A stretch of DNA of 21,088 nucleotides from Clostridiaceae bacterium AM27-36LB (lineage in GTDB: Bacteria; Bacillota; Clostridia; Lachnospirales; Lachnospiraceae), in NCBI GenBank assembly GCA_003480725.1, contig QUJQ01000015.1:1-21088 (forward strand), given 5' to 3'. Shown in pieces: positions 1 through 6,541 of the stretch; within the stretch, counting starts at the first letter, position 1; every line of letters starts with the position of its first letter. Both the position numbers and the translations under genes were made by a program. The notes beneath the pieces are model-generated. The model saw only the letters and a program-made list of their open reading frames with translations, searched no databases and was not told the DNA's origin.

Positions 1-26
1 ACTAATAGGTCGAGGGCTTAACCAAG
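1..26 (+). rRNA. 3' end of 23S rRNA (partial)
   Basis: The first bases (ACTAATAGGTCGAGGGCTTA and the next six) match the conserved last nucleotides of bacterial 23S rRNA, in the form usual for Clostridia. The rest of the gene lies upstream of the window. No 5S rRNA sequence follows before the terminator, so 5S is either elsewhere or upstream in this operon. The exact 3' end is uncertain by a few bases. Confidence 0.85.
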
Positions 27-100
27 ATGGTTTAGGATAGGTTTTAAAAAGATGGATTTGGTATTTGACTGTATGCAGTTTTGAAGGTATATACAAGGAA

Positions 101-129
101 GAGATCATCGAGATGGTGGTCTCTTTTTT
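101..129 (+). terminator. rRNA operon terminator
   Basis: A 9-bp stem (101-109 with 115-123, two G-U pairs) and a short loop are followed by six T residues. This is an intrinsic terminator placed about 75 bp after the 23S 3' end, where transcription of the ribosomal operon would stop. Confidence 0.8.
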
Positions 130-208
130 GATGTCAGCCAGATCCCGCGTTTGAATTGTCCAATCACCTGGAAAAATAGCAAGAATATTCACTGACATAA
201 GTGAAAAA

Positions 209-230
209 GGCACTTGATTTCTCAAGTGCC
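209..230 (-). terminator. Minus-strand terminator of toxin locus
   Basis: A perfect 9-bp stem GGCACTTGA/TCAAGTGCC with a 4-base loop is followed, read on the minus strand, by a T-run (complement of 204-208). It would end any minus-strand transcript of the small toxin gene that passes the first hairpin at 303-354. It also overlaps the plus-strand promoter at 214-242. Confidence 0.6.
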
Positions 231-242
231 CTTAGTTATAAT
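214..242 (+). promoter_or_regulatory. Promoter of antisense antitoxin RNA
   Basis: TTGATT (214-219) and a perfect TATAAT (237-242) are separated by exactly 17 bp. Transcription would start near 249 and run toward the 3' end of the minus-strand toxin gene. No open reading frame with a ribosome binding site follows, so the product is likely an RNA. Confidence 0.7.
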
Positions 243-248
243 CTACTT

Positions 249-356
249 AGAAAGTGAATCGGATGTGAATCCGATTTGCCCTCAGTTAAATTATGATTAT
301 CTAAAAGAAATAAACATCCTTAACTTTGGACGGTGGGGATGTTTATTTCTTTTTGT
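249..356 (+). ncRNA. Candidate type I antitoxin RNA
   Basis: This is an inferred RNA of about 105 nt, from the promoter at 214-242 to the hairpin terminator ending at 354. It contains a small internal hairpin (AATCGGAT/ATCCGATT, 256-276) and overlaps the last codons and 3' region of the 28-residue toxin gene on the other strand. Convergent overlap at the 3' end is the layout of known Firmicute type I pairs such as TxpA/RatA and BsrG/SR4. The RNA itself is inferred from promoter and terminator only. Confidence 0.6.
303..354. terminator. Bidirectional terminator shared by toxin and antitoxin RNA
   Basis: A perfect 17-bp inverted repeat (303-319 with 337/338-354) has T-rich flanks on both strands. 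On the minus strand its stem overlaps the last codons and stop of the toxin gene. On the plus strand it ends the antisense RNA. Confidence 0.75.
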
Positions 357-429
357 CAAAATGATTATCTATGTAAGACAGAGCCGCAAAAATTACTAGC
401 AATAAAGTCAAAACTTCCATTGTGTTCAT
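343..429 (-). CDS. Type I toxin: 28-residue hydrophobic holin-like peptide
   Basis: The minus-strand ORF reads from an ATG at 429 to a TAA at 345-343. The peptide has 28 residues: a short polar start (MNTME), one hydrophobic segment of about 15 residues (VLTLLLVIFAALSYI), then a charged tail ending in DKKK. This is the shape of Firmicute 'putative holin-like toxin' type I peptides, which insert in the inner face of the membrane. A strong ribosome binding site (AAAGGAGGG) lies 10 bases upstream. Its GAGGG is complementary to a CCCTC 11 bases upstream in the mRNA, so the site may be hidden in a hairpin, a common safety device in these loci. Promoter, terminator and antisense RNA are all visible nearby. 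The toxin assignment is by architecture; toxicity is inferred. Confidence 0.7.
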   Translation of the reverse strand: MNTMEVLTLLLVIFAALSYIDNHFDKKK

Positions 430-497
430 AGGGCATCACCCTCCTTTTGTAATAGAGGGCATCTGACATCGGAAAATCACATCCTGCTTTCTGTTCA

Positions 498-525
498 ATT
501 ATACAAATAGTATAGCAAAAAACAA
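498..525 (-). promoter_or_regulatory. Promoter of the type I toxin gene
   Basis: On the minus strand TTGTTT (525-520) and TATAAT (503-498) are spaced by 16 bp. Transcription would start near 491, giving a leader of about 60 nt before the toxin ATG. That leader contains the CCCTC/GAGGG pair that can cover the ribosome binding site. The rest of 430-640 holds no other gene that I can see. Confidence 0.6.
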
Positions 526-634
526 GTAAACATTCAATGAGAATCTGGCGACGAAGGAAGGTGTAGCTGGATAGGAATCAGAGGAGAATATGTGCGAGAA
601 TCAAAGATTTTTAATCTGAACAAATGAACATGCA

Positions 635-670
635 TTGATTTTACTCAAATATACTGTTATACTTTGAGTA
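635..670 (+). promoter_or_regulatory. arsR-type promoter with overlapping operator
   Basis: TTGATT (635-640) and TATACT (658-663) are spaced by 17 bp. A perfect inverted repeat TACTCAAA (642-649) / TTTGAGTA (663-670) covers the spacer, the end of the -10 and the start site. That is where an ArsR/SmtB-type dimer would block polymerase, so the downstream repressor gene is probably autoregulated. Confidence 0.65.
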
Positions 671-708
671 GAATATATTTTTGTATACCTATAGAAAAGG
701 AGTTCTTT

Positions 709-1011
709 ATGAGCGAAAATATCACCATGCCCGCAGAGGAGGAGATTTACTATCTCTCGGAATTCTATAAAGTGTTTGGCGATTCCACCCGGATTAAGGT
801 GCTTTACCTTCTGGTCAATCGGGAGTTATGTGTAAATGATATTGCCAACGAGCTTGCTATGACCCCAAGCTCCATTTCTCACCAGCTACGTGTCTTAAAG
901 CAGCACCGTCTGGTAAAATTCCGCCGGGACGGCAAGACTGTCTACTATTCTCTGGCTGACGAACATGTGGAAACCATTCTGAACCAGGGACTGGAACACA
1001 TTGAAGAATAA
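709..1011 (+). CDS. ArsR/SmtB-family metal-sensing repressor
   Basis: This 100-residue winged-helix repressor binds DNA as a dimer and lets go when it binds metal ions. The ATG at 709 was chosen because AAAAGGAG sits just upstream; a longer TTG start at 664 would overlap the operator. The DNA-reading helix is TPSSISHQLRVLKQHRLV (about residues 52-69), followed by the wing FRRDGKTVYYSL. At the C-terminal helix D84, H86, H97 and E100 have the exact 0/+2/+13/+16 spacing of the alpha-5 zinc site of SmtB/CzrA. The alpha-3N region keeps only one cysteine (C41, in ELCVND), so a CadC-type cysteine site seems absent. This points to zinc (or cobalt/nickel) sensing. It is monocistronic: a terminator follows at once and no metal transporter is adjacent. 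Confidence 0.85.
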   Translation: MSENITMPAEEEIYYLSEFYKVFGDSTRIKVLYLLVNRELCVNDIANELAMTPSSISHQLRVLKQHRLVKFRRDGKTVYYSLADEHVETILNQGLEHIEE

Positions 1012-1020
1012 TGAATACAG

Positions 1021-1056
1021 ATAGAACCGGTCGTTTTCTGACCGGTTCTATTTGTT
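1021..1056 (+). terminator. Terminator of the ArsR-family gene
   Basis: A perfect 12-bp stem (1021-1032 with 1040-1051) and a 7-base loop are followed by TTGTTCTT. It lies 9 bp after the stop codon and between two convergent genes. Confidence 0.75.
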
Positions 1057-1061
1057 CTTCT

Positions 1062-1781
1062 TTATTTGTAAGGATGTTCGATCAGACTGAAATCTGTGTC
1101 AAGTGCGTCCAGCATGAATGTCTGCATTCCCAGATCCTGCATCCACTTTTTATTTCCGTAGGATTTCCAGACCTTTTTCCGGCAGATCTGTTTTAATTTC
1201 TGCATATCAACAGCTGTCAGGCTACCTTTTCCATATGCTCTGCGTAGTGCTTCTCGCATCTCATCCATCAGAAAATAACGCAGTCCATCCCAGTTGTCTT
1301 CTTTCATATTTTCAATATATCCTTCCAGCAAAAACGGTAGGAACAGGATCAGTCCGCATTCTTCCAGCCGAAGTGGCGAATAATTTTCCATGGTTATGAT
1401 CCGTGTAGGCAGCGTGACCCGTGCCTTATCCGGAAACTCCAGCGTCGTGCTGTATTCTTCCTGATGGTTTTTTCCGAAATAAATAATCTGTGGTTCTCGA
1501 ATATGTACCACAGAACGTCGCACGGACCGTCCCCAAGCAAATACACTGCCTCTGTCCTCTGCATAGATCTGTGTGCATCCATCCAGTCTCCGCACCTGAA
1601 ATTCATATCGGTTTGTCTCCCCCACTTTCAGACCGATACTATTCGCCCTCTGCCATTCTTTCCAGATCTTTTCTTCATCTGAATAAGCTGTATGAAACAA
1701 CTGATTGATCATTTGGATCAATGCCTGACTGGACAGATCAAAAATCAACTCCAGCATCCACCCGTTTTCTTCTATGTACAT
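1062..1781 (-). CDS. Hypothetical protein, possibly Rpn/PD-(D/E)XK-transposase-like
   Basis: The protein has 239 residues. The ATG at 1781 has a strong upstream GAGGGAGGAAG on the minus strand. The middle part (RYEFQVRRLDG, then LEFPDKARVTLPTRIITMEN, then YSPLRLEECGLILFLPFLLEGY) reads like the Rpn / 'PD-(D/E)XK nuclease family transposase' proteins that are abundant in Lachnospiraceae. I cannot locate a clear catalytic D...ExK set, so it may be a divergent member or one without nuclease activity. There are no signal peptide or membrane segments. It is transcribed alone and convergently with the ArsR-family gene. The family call is tentative; that it is a real gene is much surer, from its length, its ribosome binding site and its promoter. 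Confidence 0.5.
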   Translation of the reverse strand: MYIEENGWMLELIFDLSSQALIQMINQLFHTAYSDEEKIWKEWQRANSIGLKVGETNRYEFQVRRLDGCTQIYAEDRGSVFAWGRSVRRSVVHIREPQIIYFGKNHQEEYSTTLEFPDKARVTLPTRIITMENYSPLRLEECGLILFLPFLLEGYIENMKEDNWDGLRYFLMDEMREALRRAYGKGSLTAVDMQKLKQICRKKVWKSYGNKKWMQDLGMQTFMLDALDTDFSLIEHPYK

Positions 1782-1920
1782 CTTGCTTCCTCCCTCTGCT
1801 TATTTGCAAATACAGGTATCCACATGCAAACCTTATACATTTGTTCTGCCATTCTGTTCTGTCTTTACCGGGAATTCTTCGTCACAGAATCGTGACTATA
1901 GATTGTTCTCAGATGTATTT

Positions 1921-1949
1921 ATCTTATAAGAAAAGTTGTTTTTTGTCAA
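1921..1949 (-). promoter_or_regulatory. Promoter for the 1062-1781 gene
   Basis: On the minus strand TTGACA (1949-1944) and TAAGAT (1926-1921) are separated by 17 bp, giving a start near 1914 and a leader of about 130 nt. The rest of the 1782-2107 gap is AT-rich. On the plus strand it holds TATAAT at 2074-2079, about 28 bp ahead of the adaptor gene's GTG, without a convincing -35 box. Confidence 0.6.
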
Positions 1950-2107
1950 GCTGTTTGTCGTTTGAGTTTCCATAGTTTTATCTTTCAATGTATAAAAATT
2001 TCACAATTAAAACACATTCATTTCAAATTTCTCACACATTATGCCTCTAAAATATATCGTGAAATTTATATTATATAATGATGTTATAGAGATGAAGGAG
2101 GAATAGC

Positions 2108-3374
2108 GTGAAATTACCGGATATTGCAAGCAAGATCAAACTACCGGGCAGAAAGAAGAAAAAATGGATTCTGGCAGGTGGAGTGCTGGTGCTGATTGTT
2201 GGTGGACTGGGAATTCATTCCTACAGTAAGGCAAAGGCAGCAAAAGAAAAAATGACAGCAATGAGTCAGGTGGAGACCACACAGGTGACCAGACAGGATC
2301 TGGTGGATTCTATCAGTGTAACGGGAACCATTGCCAGTGCGGATTCCAGAGATGTGTCGGCCATTGCATCCAATGTGGAGGTACAGACGGTTAACTACAA
2401 GGTGGGTGATTATGTCAATGCAGGAGATACGGTGGTAGTTCTGGATTCTACAGATCTGAAACTGAAGCTGACAGAGACACAGAATAATCAGGCCTTGAGT
2501 ACATACAACGAAAATAAATCCATCGAGACGGCTTCTGAAAGTTATGAACAGGCAGTGGAAGATGGAACGGATGATTACAGCAAAGCGGTAAAAAATGAGG
2601 CACAGGCAAAGGAAGATCTACAGGATGCAGAAGACGTACTCCAACGACAGCAGCGATCAGAGTATTGATAATTATCAGGAACAGATTGAGGCATGTACAG
2701 TAACGGCACCGATTTCCGGTGTGATCACTGCCATGAATGTAGAGGAAGGTGATACATATCTGGGAGAAGGGAAAGCTTTGTTCACGATTGCAGATGAGCA
2801 GAATTACATTGTATCCGCCAGCGTGGATGAATATGATATCAGCAGTATCAGTGCAGATATGACAGCTGCTGTGATCGTGGAAGCTCTGGGAGAGGATGAG
2901 CTTGCTGGAAAAGTCTCTTTTGTATCTCCGGTGGCAACAACTTCTAATACAGGAAGCTCATCTTATTCTATTGAGATCGCACTGGATGAGCCCAATTCAA
3001 ATCTGCGGATCGGTATGACTGCCAAGGCAAGCATTGTCAAAGATGCTGTCTATGATGTGCTGACTGTTCCTTATGACTGCGTGACAGCGGATGAGGACGG
3101 TAATTCCTATGTAAATATTGATCAAAATGGAGAGAAGACACAGGTTCCGGTGACCGTAGGCATGGAGAGTGATTACTATGTAGAAATCTCTGGTGATGGG
3201 ATTGATGAAAATACAAAAGTATATTACAACACTCCGCTGATCAACCAGAAATCTAACGGTGAAGCCGGTGATATGCAGGATGGCATCACCTTCGACATGG
3301 GCGGAGGAGCACCGGGAGGCGGCGGAACACCGGGAGGTGGCAGACCCAGTGGCGGCGGTCCGGGCGGATTTTAG
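2108..3374 (+). pseudogene. MacA-type membrane fusion protein, frameshifted
   Basis: This is the adaptor of a MacAB-like ABC export system. It begins at a GTG after GAAGGAGG. Reading frame one gives a basic N-terminus, a membrane anchor (about residues 20-39), the first half of the biotinyl-lipoyl-like domain (VEVQTVNYKVGDYVNAGDTV) and part of the coiled-coil hairpin, then stops at 2668. The rest of the protein (second lipoyl half CTVTAPISGVITAMNVEEGD, beta-barrel and Gly/Pro-rich tail) is in another frame from about 2635 to 3374. Removing one base near 2634 joins EDLQDAED directly to YSNDSSDQSIDNYQEQ, so a single +1 insertion explains the break. It is either a true mutation or a sequencing error. 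The next gene, the ATPase, follows after 14 bp in the same operon. Confidence 0.85.
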
Positions 3375-3388
3375 GCCGGAGGTGTAAC

Positions 3389-3916
3389 ATGACGAAACAA
3401 CATACAATGATTGAGCTACATCATATTATTAAGCGATTTTATATTGGTCAGCCGAACGAGCTGGAAATCCTTCACGGTATTGATCTGAAGGTCAACAAAG
3501 GCGAATTTGTATCCATCGTAGGTTCTTCCGGATCCGGCAAGACTACCATGATGAATATTATTGGAATTCTGGATCGGCCGACAGAAGGCGAATATATGTT
3601 GGATGGCGTGGATGTAGCTGGTGCAAAGGACAAGGAACTGTCCATGATCCGCAATCAGAAGATCGGGTTTGTATTTCAGACCTACAATCTGATCAGCCGT
3701 ACCAGTGCATTGAAAAATGTAGAGCTTCCTATGTTATATGCAGGTGTAGGAAAAAAGGAACGGACCGAGCGGGCAAAAGAATTGCTGGCTATGGTTGGCA
3801 TGGAAGAACGTATGACGCACAATCCTGATGAGCTGTCCGGTGGACAGAAGCAGCGTGTAGCCATTGCCAGAGCCATGGCCAATGATCCTTCTATTATACT
3901 GGCAGATGTAAACTGA
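3389..3916 (+). pseudogene. MacB-type ABC ATPase, 5' part (split by insertion)
   Basis: This is the N-terminal three quarters of an LolD/MacB-family ATPase that powers export through the FtsX-like permease. Walker A GSSGSGKTT is at residues 45-53, the Q-loop (FVFQTYNL) follows, and LSGGQ is at 149-153. The Walker B strand IILAD ends at D173. The next codon should be the catalytic glutamate, but the foreign element starts here and the frame reads V-N-stop. The missing part lies intact at 10836-11027, in the same frame relation. Joined, they give a normal 235-residue protein. The truncated product lacks the catalytic Glu, D-loop and H-loop and should be inactive. The start ATG follows GGAGGTG. 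Confidence 0.9.
3903..3908 (+). repeat. Target site duplication, left copy (CAGATG)
   Basis: CAGATG here and at 10834-10839 brackets the element. The uninterrupted gene would need just one copy (GCA GAT GAG). Because the outer two bases also extend the inverted repeat (TG...CA), a shorter duplication of 2-5 bp cannot be excluded. Confidence 0.65.
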
Positions 3917-3921
3917 ACCCC
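3909..3921 (+). repeat. Left terminal inverted repeat
   Basis: TAAACTGAACCCC matches the complement of the right end (10821-10833) at 12 of 13 positions. The next 230 bp to the ATPase gene hold a subterminal motif (3932-3947) and a candidate promoter but no transposase. Confidence 0.8.
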
Positions 3922-4053
3922 ATGTGCTTACTGTACATAGCGTGTACACAGTAGGATTACATGACAATATAGGTACATGATACACAAGTAATGAGAAAAA
4001 ATGTGTATGGAGTAGGAAGAAGGTATTGATATCTGGTATGAGGAAAGACATCC

Positions 4054-4081
4054 TTGTAGCAGGTTTTTTATTGTCTATAAT
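4054..4081 (+). promoter_or_regulatory. Possible promoter of the ExeA-like ATPase gene
   Basis: TTGTAG (4054-4059) and a perfect TATAAT (4076-4081) are spaced by 16 bp, about 85 bp before the ATPase start. This is the only good promoter between the left end of the element and the gene. Confidence 0.45.
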
Positions 4082-4165
4082 AGACAGGTATGCAAGAGAA
4101 ATTTTGTTGGTATGTGTGAATAGCTTTTATAGATGGAAAAGGTATACTGATGTGGGAGGTGACTA

Positions 4166-4966
4166 ATGGATTATACGATCCGCTATGGTTTGGAATTCAA
4201 TCCTTTCCTAAAGAATTCCAAAGAAATCTTTGTATCAACAGACGAATCCAAAGAAGTTTTATTCCGGCTGGACTATCTTGCAAAAACAAAGGGCTTTGGA
4301 CTGCTTACCGGCAGCCCCGGCCGCGGAAAAACAACCGCAATCAGGAAATGGGTACAAACCTTAAATAACTCACAATACAAAGTAGTCTATACCTGTTTTT
4401 CCACTTTTAGTCCCAATGATTTTTATCGGAATCTTGCCACAGAACTTGGTGCACAGGCCCACTACCGAAAACCAGATAACTTCCGGGTAATTCAGGAAGA
4501 GCTCACAAGGCTCTCTGTTGAGAAAAGGAAAACTCCAGTAATCATCATTGATGAAGCGAACTATATCAGTTCTGCCATTCTGAATGATTTTAAGCTGTTG
4601 TTTAACTTTGAGATGGATTCCAGGGATCGTGCTGTTGTTCTCCTGTCAGGACTTCCATCACTTAACGCCACACTTCGCCTGAGTGTGCATGAGCCATTCC
4701 GTCAGAGGATCATCATGAATTATGAACTTCCTGCATTTACAAAAGAAGAAGGCAGATCTTATGTCCTCGATAAGCTTCAAAGAGCAGGTGCAACCAGGGC
4801 AATCTTTGAAGACGCAGCACTTGAAGCCATCTTAAATGCATCTGATGGAACACCTCGTATCATCAACAATTTATGCAATAGTTGTCTTCTGATTGGAGAC
4901 TCTAGAAAAAGTGACATGATTACTGCAGAGATCGTCATGCAGGCAATCAATAATAATGAGATTTAG
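4166..4966 (+). CDS. ExeA/TniB-type AAA+ ATPase of a transposition system
   Basis: This 266-residue AAA+ protein is of the kind encoded beside DDE transposases in many Clostridia insertion elements, where the ATPase helps choose the target DNA. Walker A GSPGRGKTT is at residues 49-57. Walker B VIIIDE (125-130) is followed by sensor-type residues (LLSGLP) and the C-terminal lid with GTPRIINNLCN. The N-terminal MDYTIRYGLEFNPFLKN is typical of the ExeA family. The ATG at 4166 follows GGGAGGTG. The gene looks intact, but its expected partner transposase, normally immediately upstream, is missing; only about 250 bp separate the gene from the element's left end. A terminator follows at once. It may be a remnant of an IS caught inside the larger element. 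Confidence 0.8.
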   Translation: MDYTIRYGLEFNPFLKNSKEIFVSTDESKEVLFRLDYLAKTKGFGLLTGSPGRGKTTAIRKWVQTLNNSQYKVVYTCFSTFSPNDFYRNLATELGAQAHYRKPDNFRVIQEELTRLSVEKRKTPVIIIDEANYISSAILNDFKLLFNFEMDSRDRAVVLLSGLPSLNATLRLSVHEPFRQRIIMNYELPAFTKEEGRSYVLDKLQRAGATRAIFEDAALEAILNASDGTPRIINNLCNSCLLIGDSRKSDMITAEIVMQAINNNEI

Positions 4967-4970
4967 CAGT

Positions 4971-4997
4971 AAAAGCAGGGCAGCCTGCTTTTATTGT
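4971..4997 (+). terminator. Terminator of the ExeA-like gene
   Basis: AAAAGCAGG (4971-4979) pairs perfectly with CCTGCTTTT (4984-4992) across a 4-base loop, followed by ATTGTATTTT. It lies 4 bp after the stop codon. Confidence 0.7.
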
Positions 4998-5100
4998 ATT
5001 TTCCCTGATCTCTTAATCTGCATCATTTTTTATGTCGATCAGATAACTTGCAGATGTTGGTGCAGACAATCTGCGGATGCATAACAAATAAGATCTAAAT

Positions 5101-5138
5101 CAGGTGCATCTAATCTGCATGGAGCAGGTGCATCTAAT
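5101..5138 (+). repeat. Subterminal repeats of an IS end, next to sortase fragment
   Basis: CAGGTGCATCTAAT occurs twice, at 5101-5114 and 5125-5138, 24 bp apart. Related CTGCAT/GCAGAT words lie at 5050-5082. Repeated binding sites of this kind mark transposase-binding ends, here following an IS-type ATPase gene. Coding sequence of an unrelated sortase begins right after, so the IS/sortase junction is at about 5138-5150. This end does not match the 6.9-kb element's own termini, so it belongs to a different, nested IS. Confidence 0.55.
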
Positions 5139-5510
5139 TTGACGGACAACACCATTTACGGTCACAACATGAACAGCGGGGCGATGTTCGGGAATCTGGA
5201 CCGGTACGCCGCCTATGATTACTGGAAAGTACATCCCAGGGTGTTCTTTCAGACGCCGGAAGGCATGGAAGAGTACCAGATAGCGGCAGTATTGAAAGCT
5301 GATGTGTCCATGTTCGACTTCCAGCAGGCATCTTTTCACATTCCGAAGGAATTGGAGGCTTATGTAGCGCAGGCGAAAGTGCTGTCGCTGTTTGAAACAG
5401 GGGTAGCTGGTGCAGGTTGTGAGACAACCCTGACGCTGGTAACCTGTTCTTATGAGTGGAAGGAGGCCCGGAACATCCTTGTGGCAGTAAAAGCAGAACC
5501 TGAAAGGTGA
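5139..5510 (+). pseudogene. Class B sortase, 5'-truncated
   Basis: This fragment of about 123 residues covers only the C-terminal half of a class B sortase, a transpeptidase that anchors surface proteins or pili to the cell wall. The catalytic histidine is in TIYGHNM (residue 9 of the fragment), the cysteine in TLTLVTC (C103), and R111 in YEWKEAR is the likely catalytic arginine. Family members have a membrane anchor and about 100 more residues before the histidine, all missing here. The upstream sequence is an IS end. The TTG that opens the frame has no ribosome binding site. The sequence is GC-richer than the rest of the island. Sortase B genes are common on conjugative elements of Clostridia, which may be its source. 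Confidence 0.8.
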
Positions 5511-5945
5511 AAAGTGTTCAAAGATGGGTACTTTCTTCAGCTCTCTGGATGTATCATGGGGTACTCTGGATCACTCTCCTGCCGGAAGTGTTCAAAAGTA
5601 CCCGAAAAGTGCAGAATGTGAGACAAGGTGCAACGGGAAGTGGCGATGCGGAACGAAAAGTGTTCGAAGTTAAGGGATGTGCAACAGGTCGTGGCATCTT
5701 GTAATATTGGGAAGTGTTCAAAGGCAGGTGCTTTTCCAGCTCTTTGGTGGCTTTCCCGAACCGTATATTCCGGGGAGTGTTTGAAAGTACCCGAAAAGTG
5801 CGGAATGTGAGACGCAACTGCAAGCAAAAGACAGAACGATAACCTAAAAGTGTTCAAGGTTGCGGGATGTGCAACGGAACGTGGACAGGTGTAGTGTCGG
5901 AATGTGTTCAAAGATGGGAACTTTTGCAGCTATCTGGATGTAGCG
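5511..5945. repeat. Higher-order tandem repeat, about 190-200 bp period
   Basis: Two full copies (5511-5710 and 5711-5900) and the start of a third (5901-5945) follow the sortase stop codon. Each period holds three different segments, all opening with GTGTTCRAAG-like words. Segment one continues GATGGGTACTTT...CAGCTCTCTGGATGTA, segment two has AGTACCCGAAAAGTGC and GAATGTGAGAC, and segment three has GGGATGTGCAAC followed by CGTGG. The GTGTTC words occur seven times, 54-74 bp apart. Copies have diverged with small indels. No gene with a ribosome binding site fits this stretch. The region is neither a CRISPR nor any known repeat I recognise. Positions 5946-6052 show nothing further. Confidence 0.8.
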
Positions 5946-6052
5946 TCCAGTTATCTGAAATATATTTTCAAGAAGTATTTAAAAATAGAAAAGCTCTGTT
6001 CATTTGTCTGAAAAAGCGTTACAATCATTTCAGAAAGACAGGGAGGTGTTCC

Positions 6053-6250
6053 ATGAATCAGAAAGAAAAAACAGAGTGTATGGGTTTCGATGGAATGCAG
6101 AAAATGAACGGTGCTATTAATGCCGATCTCATGACTGTGGAAGAGATTCATCAGAAGCTGGAAGCAGGATATACGGATATGGAAAGAGGAAGAGTGCGGG
6201 AAGCATCGGAGGCTTTTACAGAATTTCGACAGAGATATGAAGTCAGATAA
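6053..6250 (+). CDS. Small antitoxin-like protein
   Basis: The protein has 65 residues. The ATG at 6053 follows GGGAGGTG. The C-terminal part, MTVEEIHQKLEAGYTDMERG and then RVREASEAFTEFRQRYEVR, resembles the tail of small Phd/RelB-type addiction antitoxins (a helix with 'EG/AGY.D...GR', then 'A.EAFTEFR'). The family match is weak and by eye. No toxin gene follows directly; the next ORF is another antitoxin-like protein, 19 bp downstream in the same direction, so the two are probably co-transcribed. The role is unproven. Confidence 0.45.
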   Translation: MNQKEKTECMGFDGMQKMNGAINADLMTVEEIHQKLEAGYTDMERGRVREASEAFTEFRQRYEVR

Positions 6251-6269
6251 AGGTGAAAGGGGGAAGAGC

Positions 6270-6458
6270 ATGCAGGTTGTCATCGAGATACCCAAAGAAG
6301 TATTGTACGATACAAAGCAAACAATAGAACAAGCAACAGACTTTGCAAAAAGAGCAACTGCATTGGGATTTTATAAAGAGTATGGAGTATCTGTGGAATT
6401 GTGTTCTCGGATTGTTGGTATCACAGAGGAAGAATTTCTGTCAGAAGTGAAACATTAA
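6270..6458 (+). CDS. UPF0175-like small protein (probable antitoxin, shortened)
   Basis: The protein has 62 residues. The start at 6270 is chosen over 6237 because AAAGGGGGAAG precedes it, and the 6237 ATG overlaps the upstream gene. VIEIPKEVL, then ALGFYKEYGVSVELCSRIV and GITEEEFL follow the pattern of UPF0175 proteins, a helix-turn-helix family often paired with PIN-type toxins. Members are usually 80-90 residues long; this one stops soon after EEFL, so its C-terminus may be cut. No PIN-domain gene is present in the window. Together with 6053-6250 it looks like the remains of one or two toxin-antitoxin modules. Confidence 0.55.
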   Translation: MQVVIEIPKEVLYDTKQTIEQATDFAKRATALGFYKEYGVSVELCSRIVGITEEEFLSEVKH

Positions 6459-6506
6459 TCTGTATGATAGCCAAAGCCGATATGTGAAATACAGAAGCAG
6501 TTGTTC

Positions 6507-6535
6507 TTGACAAGTGTGTCAGAAGCGATTACACT
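6507..6535 (+). promoter_or_regulatory. Promoter of the leader RNA before the MazF-like gene
   Basis: A consensus TTGACA (6507-6512) and TACACT (6530-6535) are spaced by 17 bp. The start would be near 6542. The -10 box lies inside an inverted repeat (GCGAT-TA-CACTA, 6525-6536, with TAGTGATCGC, 6541-6550), a possible operator. Confidence 0.65.
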
Positions 6536-6541
6536 ATGCCT

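Noticed and set aside
130..200. 5S rRNA after the 23S end
   Set aside because: No 5S-like sequence or length is present before or after the terminator.
214..399. Plus-strand ORF of 61 codons
   Set aside because: It starts inside the -35 box of the antisense RNA promoter, has no ribosome binding site and overlaps the terminator and the minus-strand toxin gene.
5537..5911. Overlapping minus-strand ORFs of 89 and 124 codons across the tandem repeat
   Set aside because: They arise because the repeated DNA lacks stops in those frames; no ribosome binding site, and the peptides (recurring NTFR/EHF words) look like translated repeat DNA.
5511..5945. CRISPR array
   Set aside because: The recurring words are short, spaced 54-74 bp, and the DNA between them is also repeated from unit to unit, so there are no unique spacers; no cas gene is nearby.
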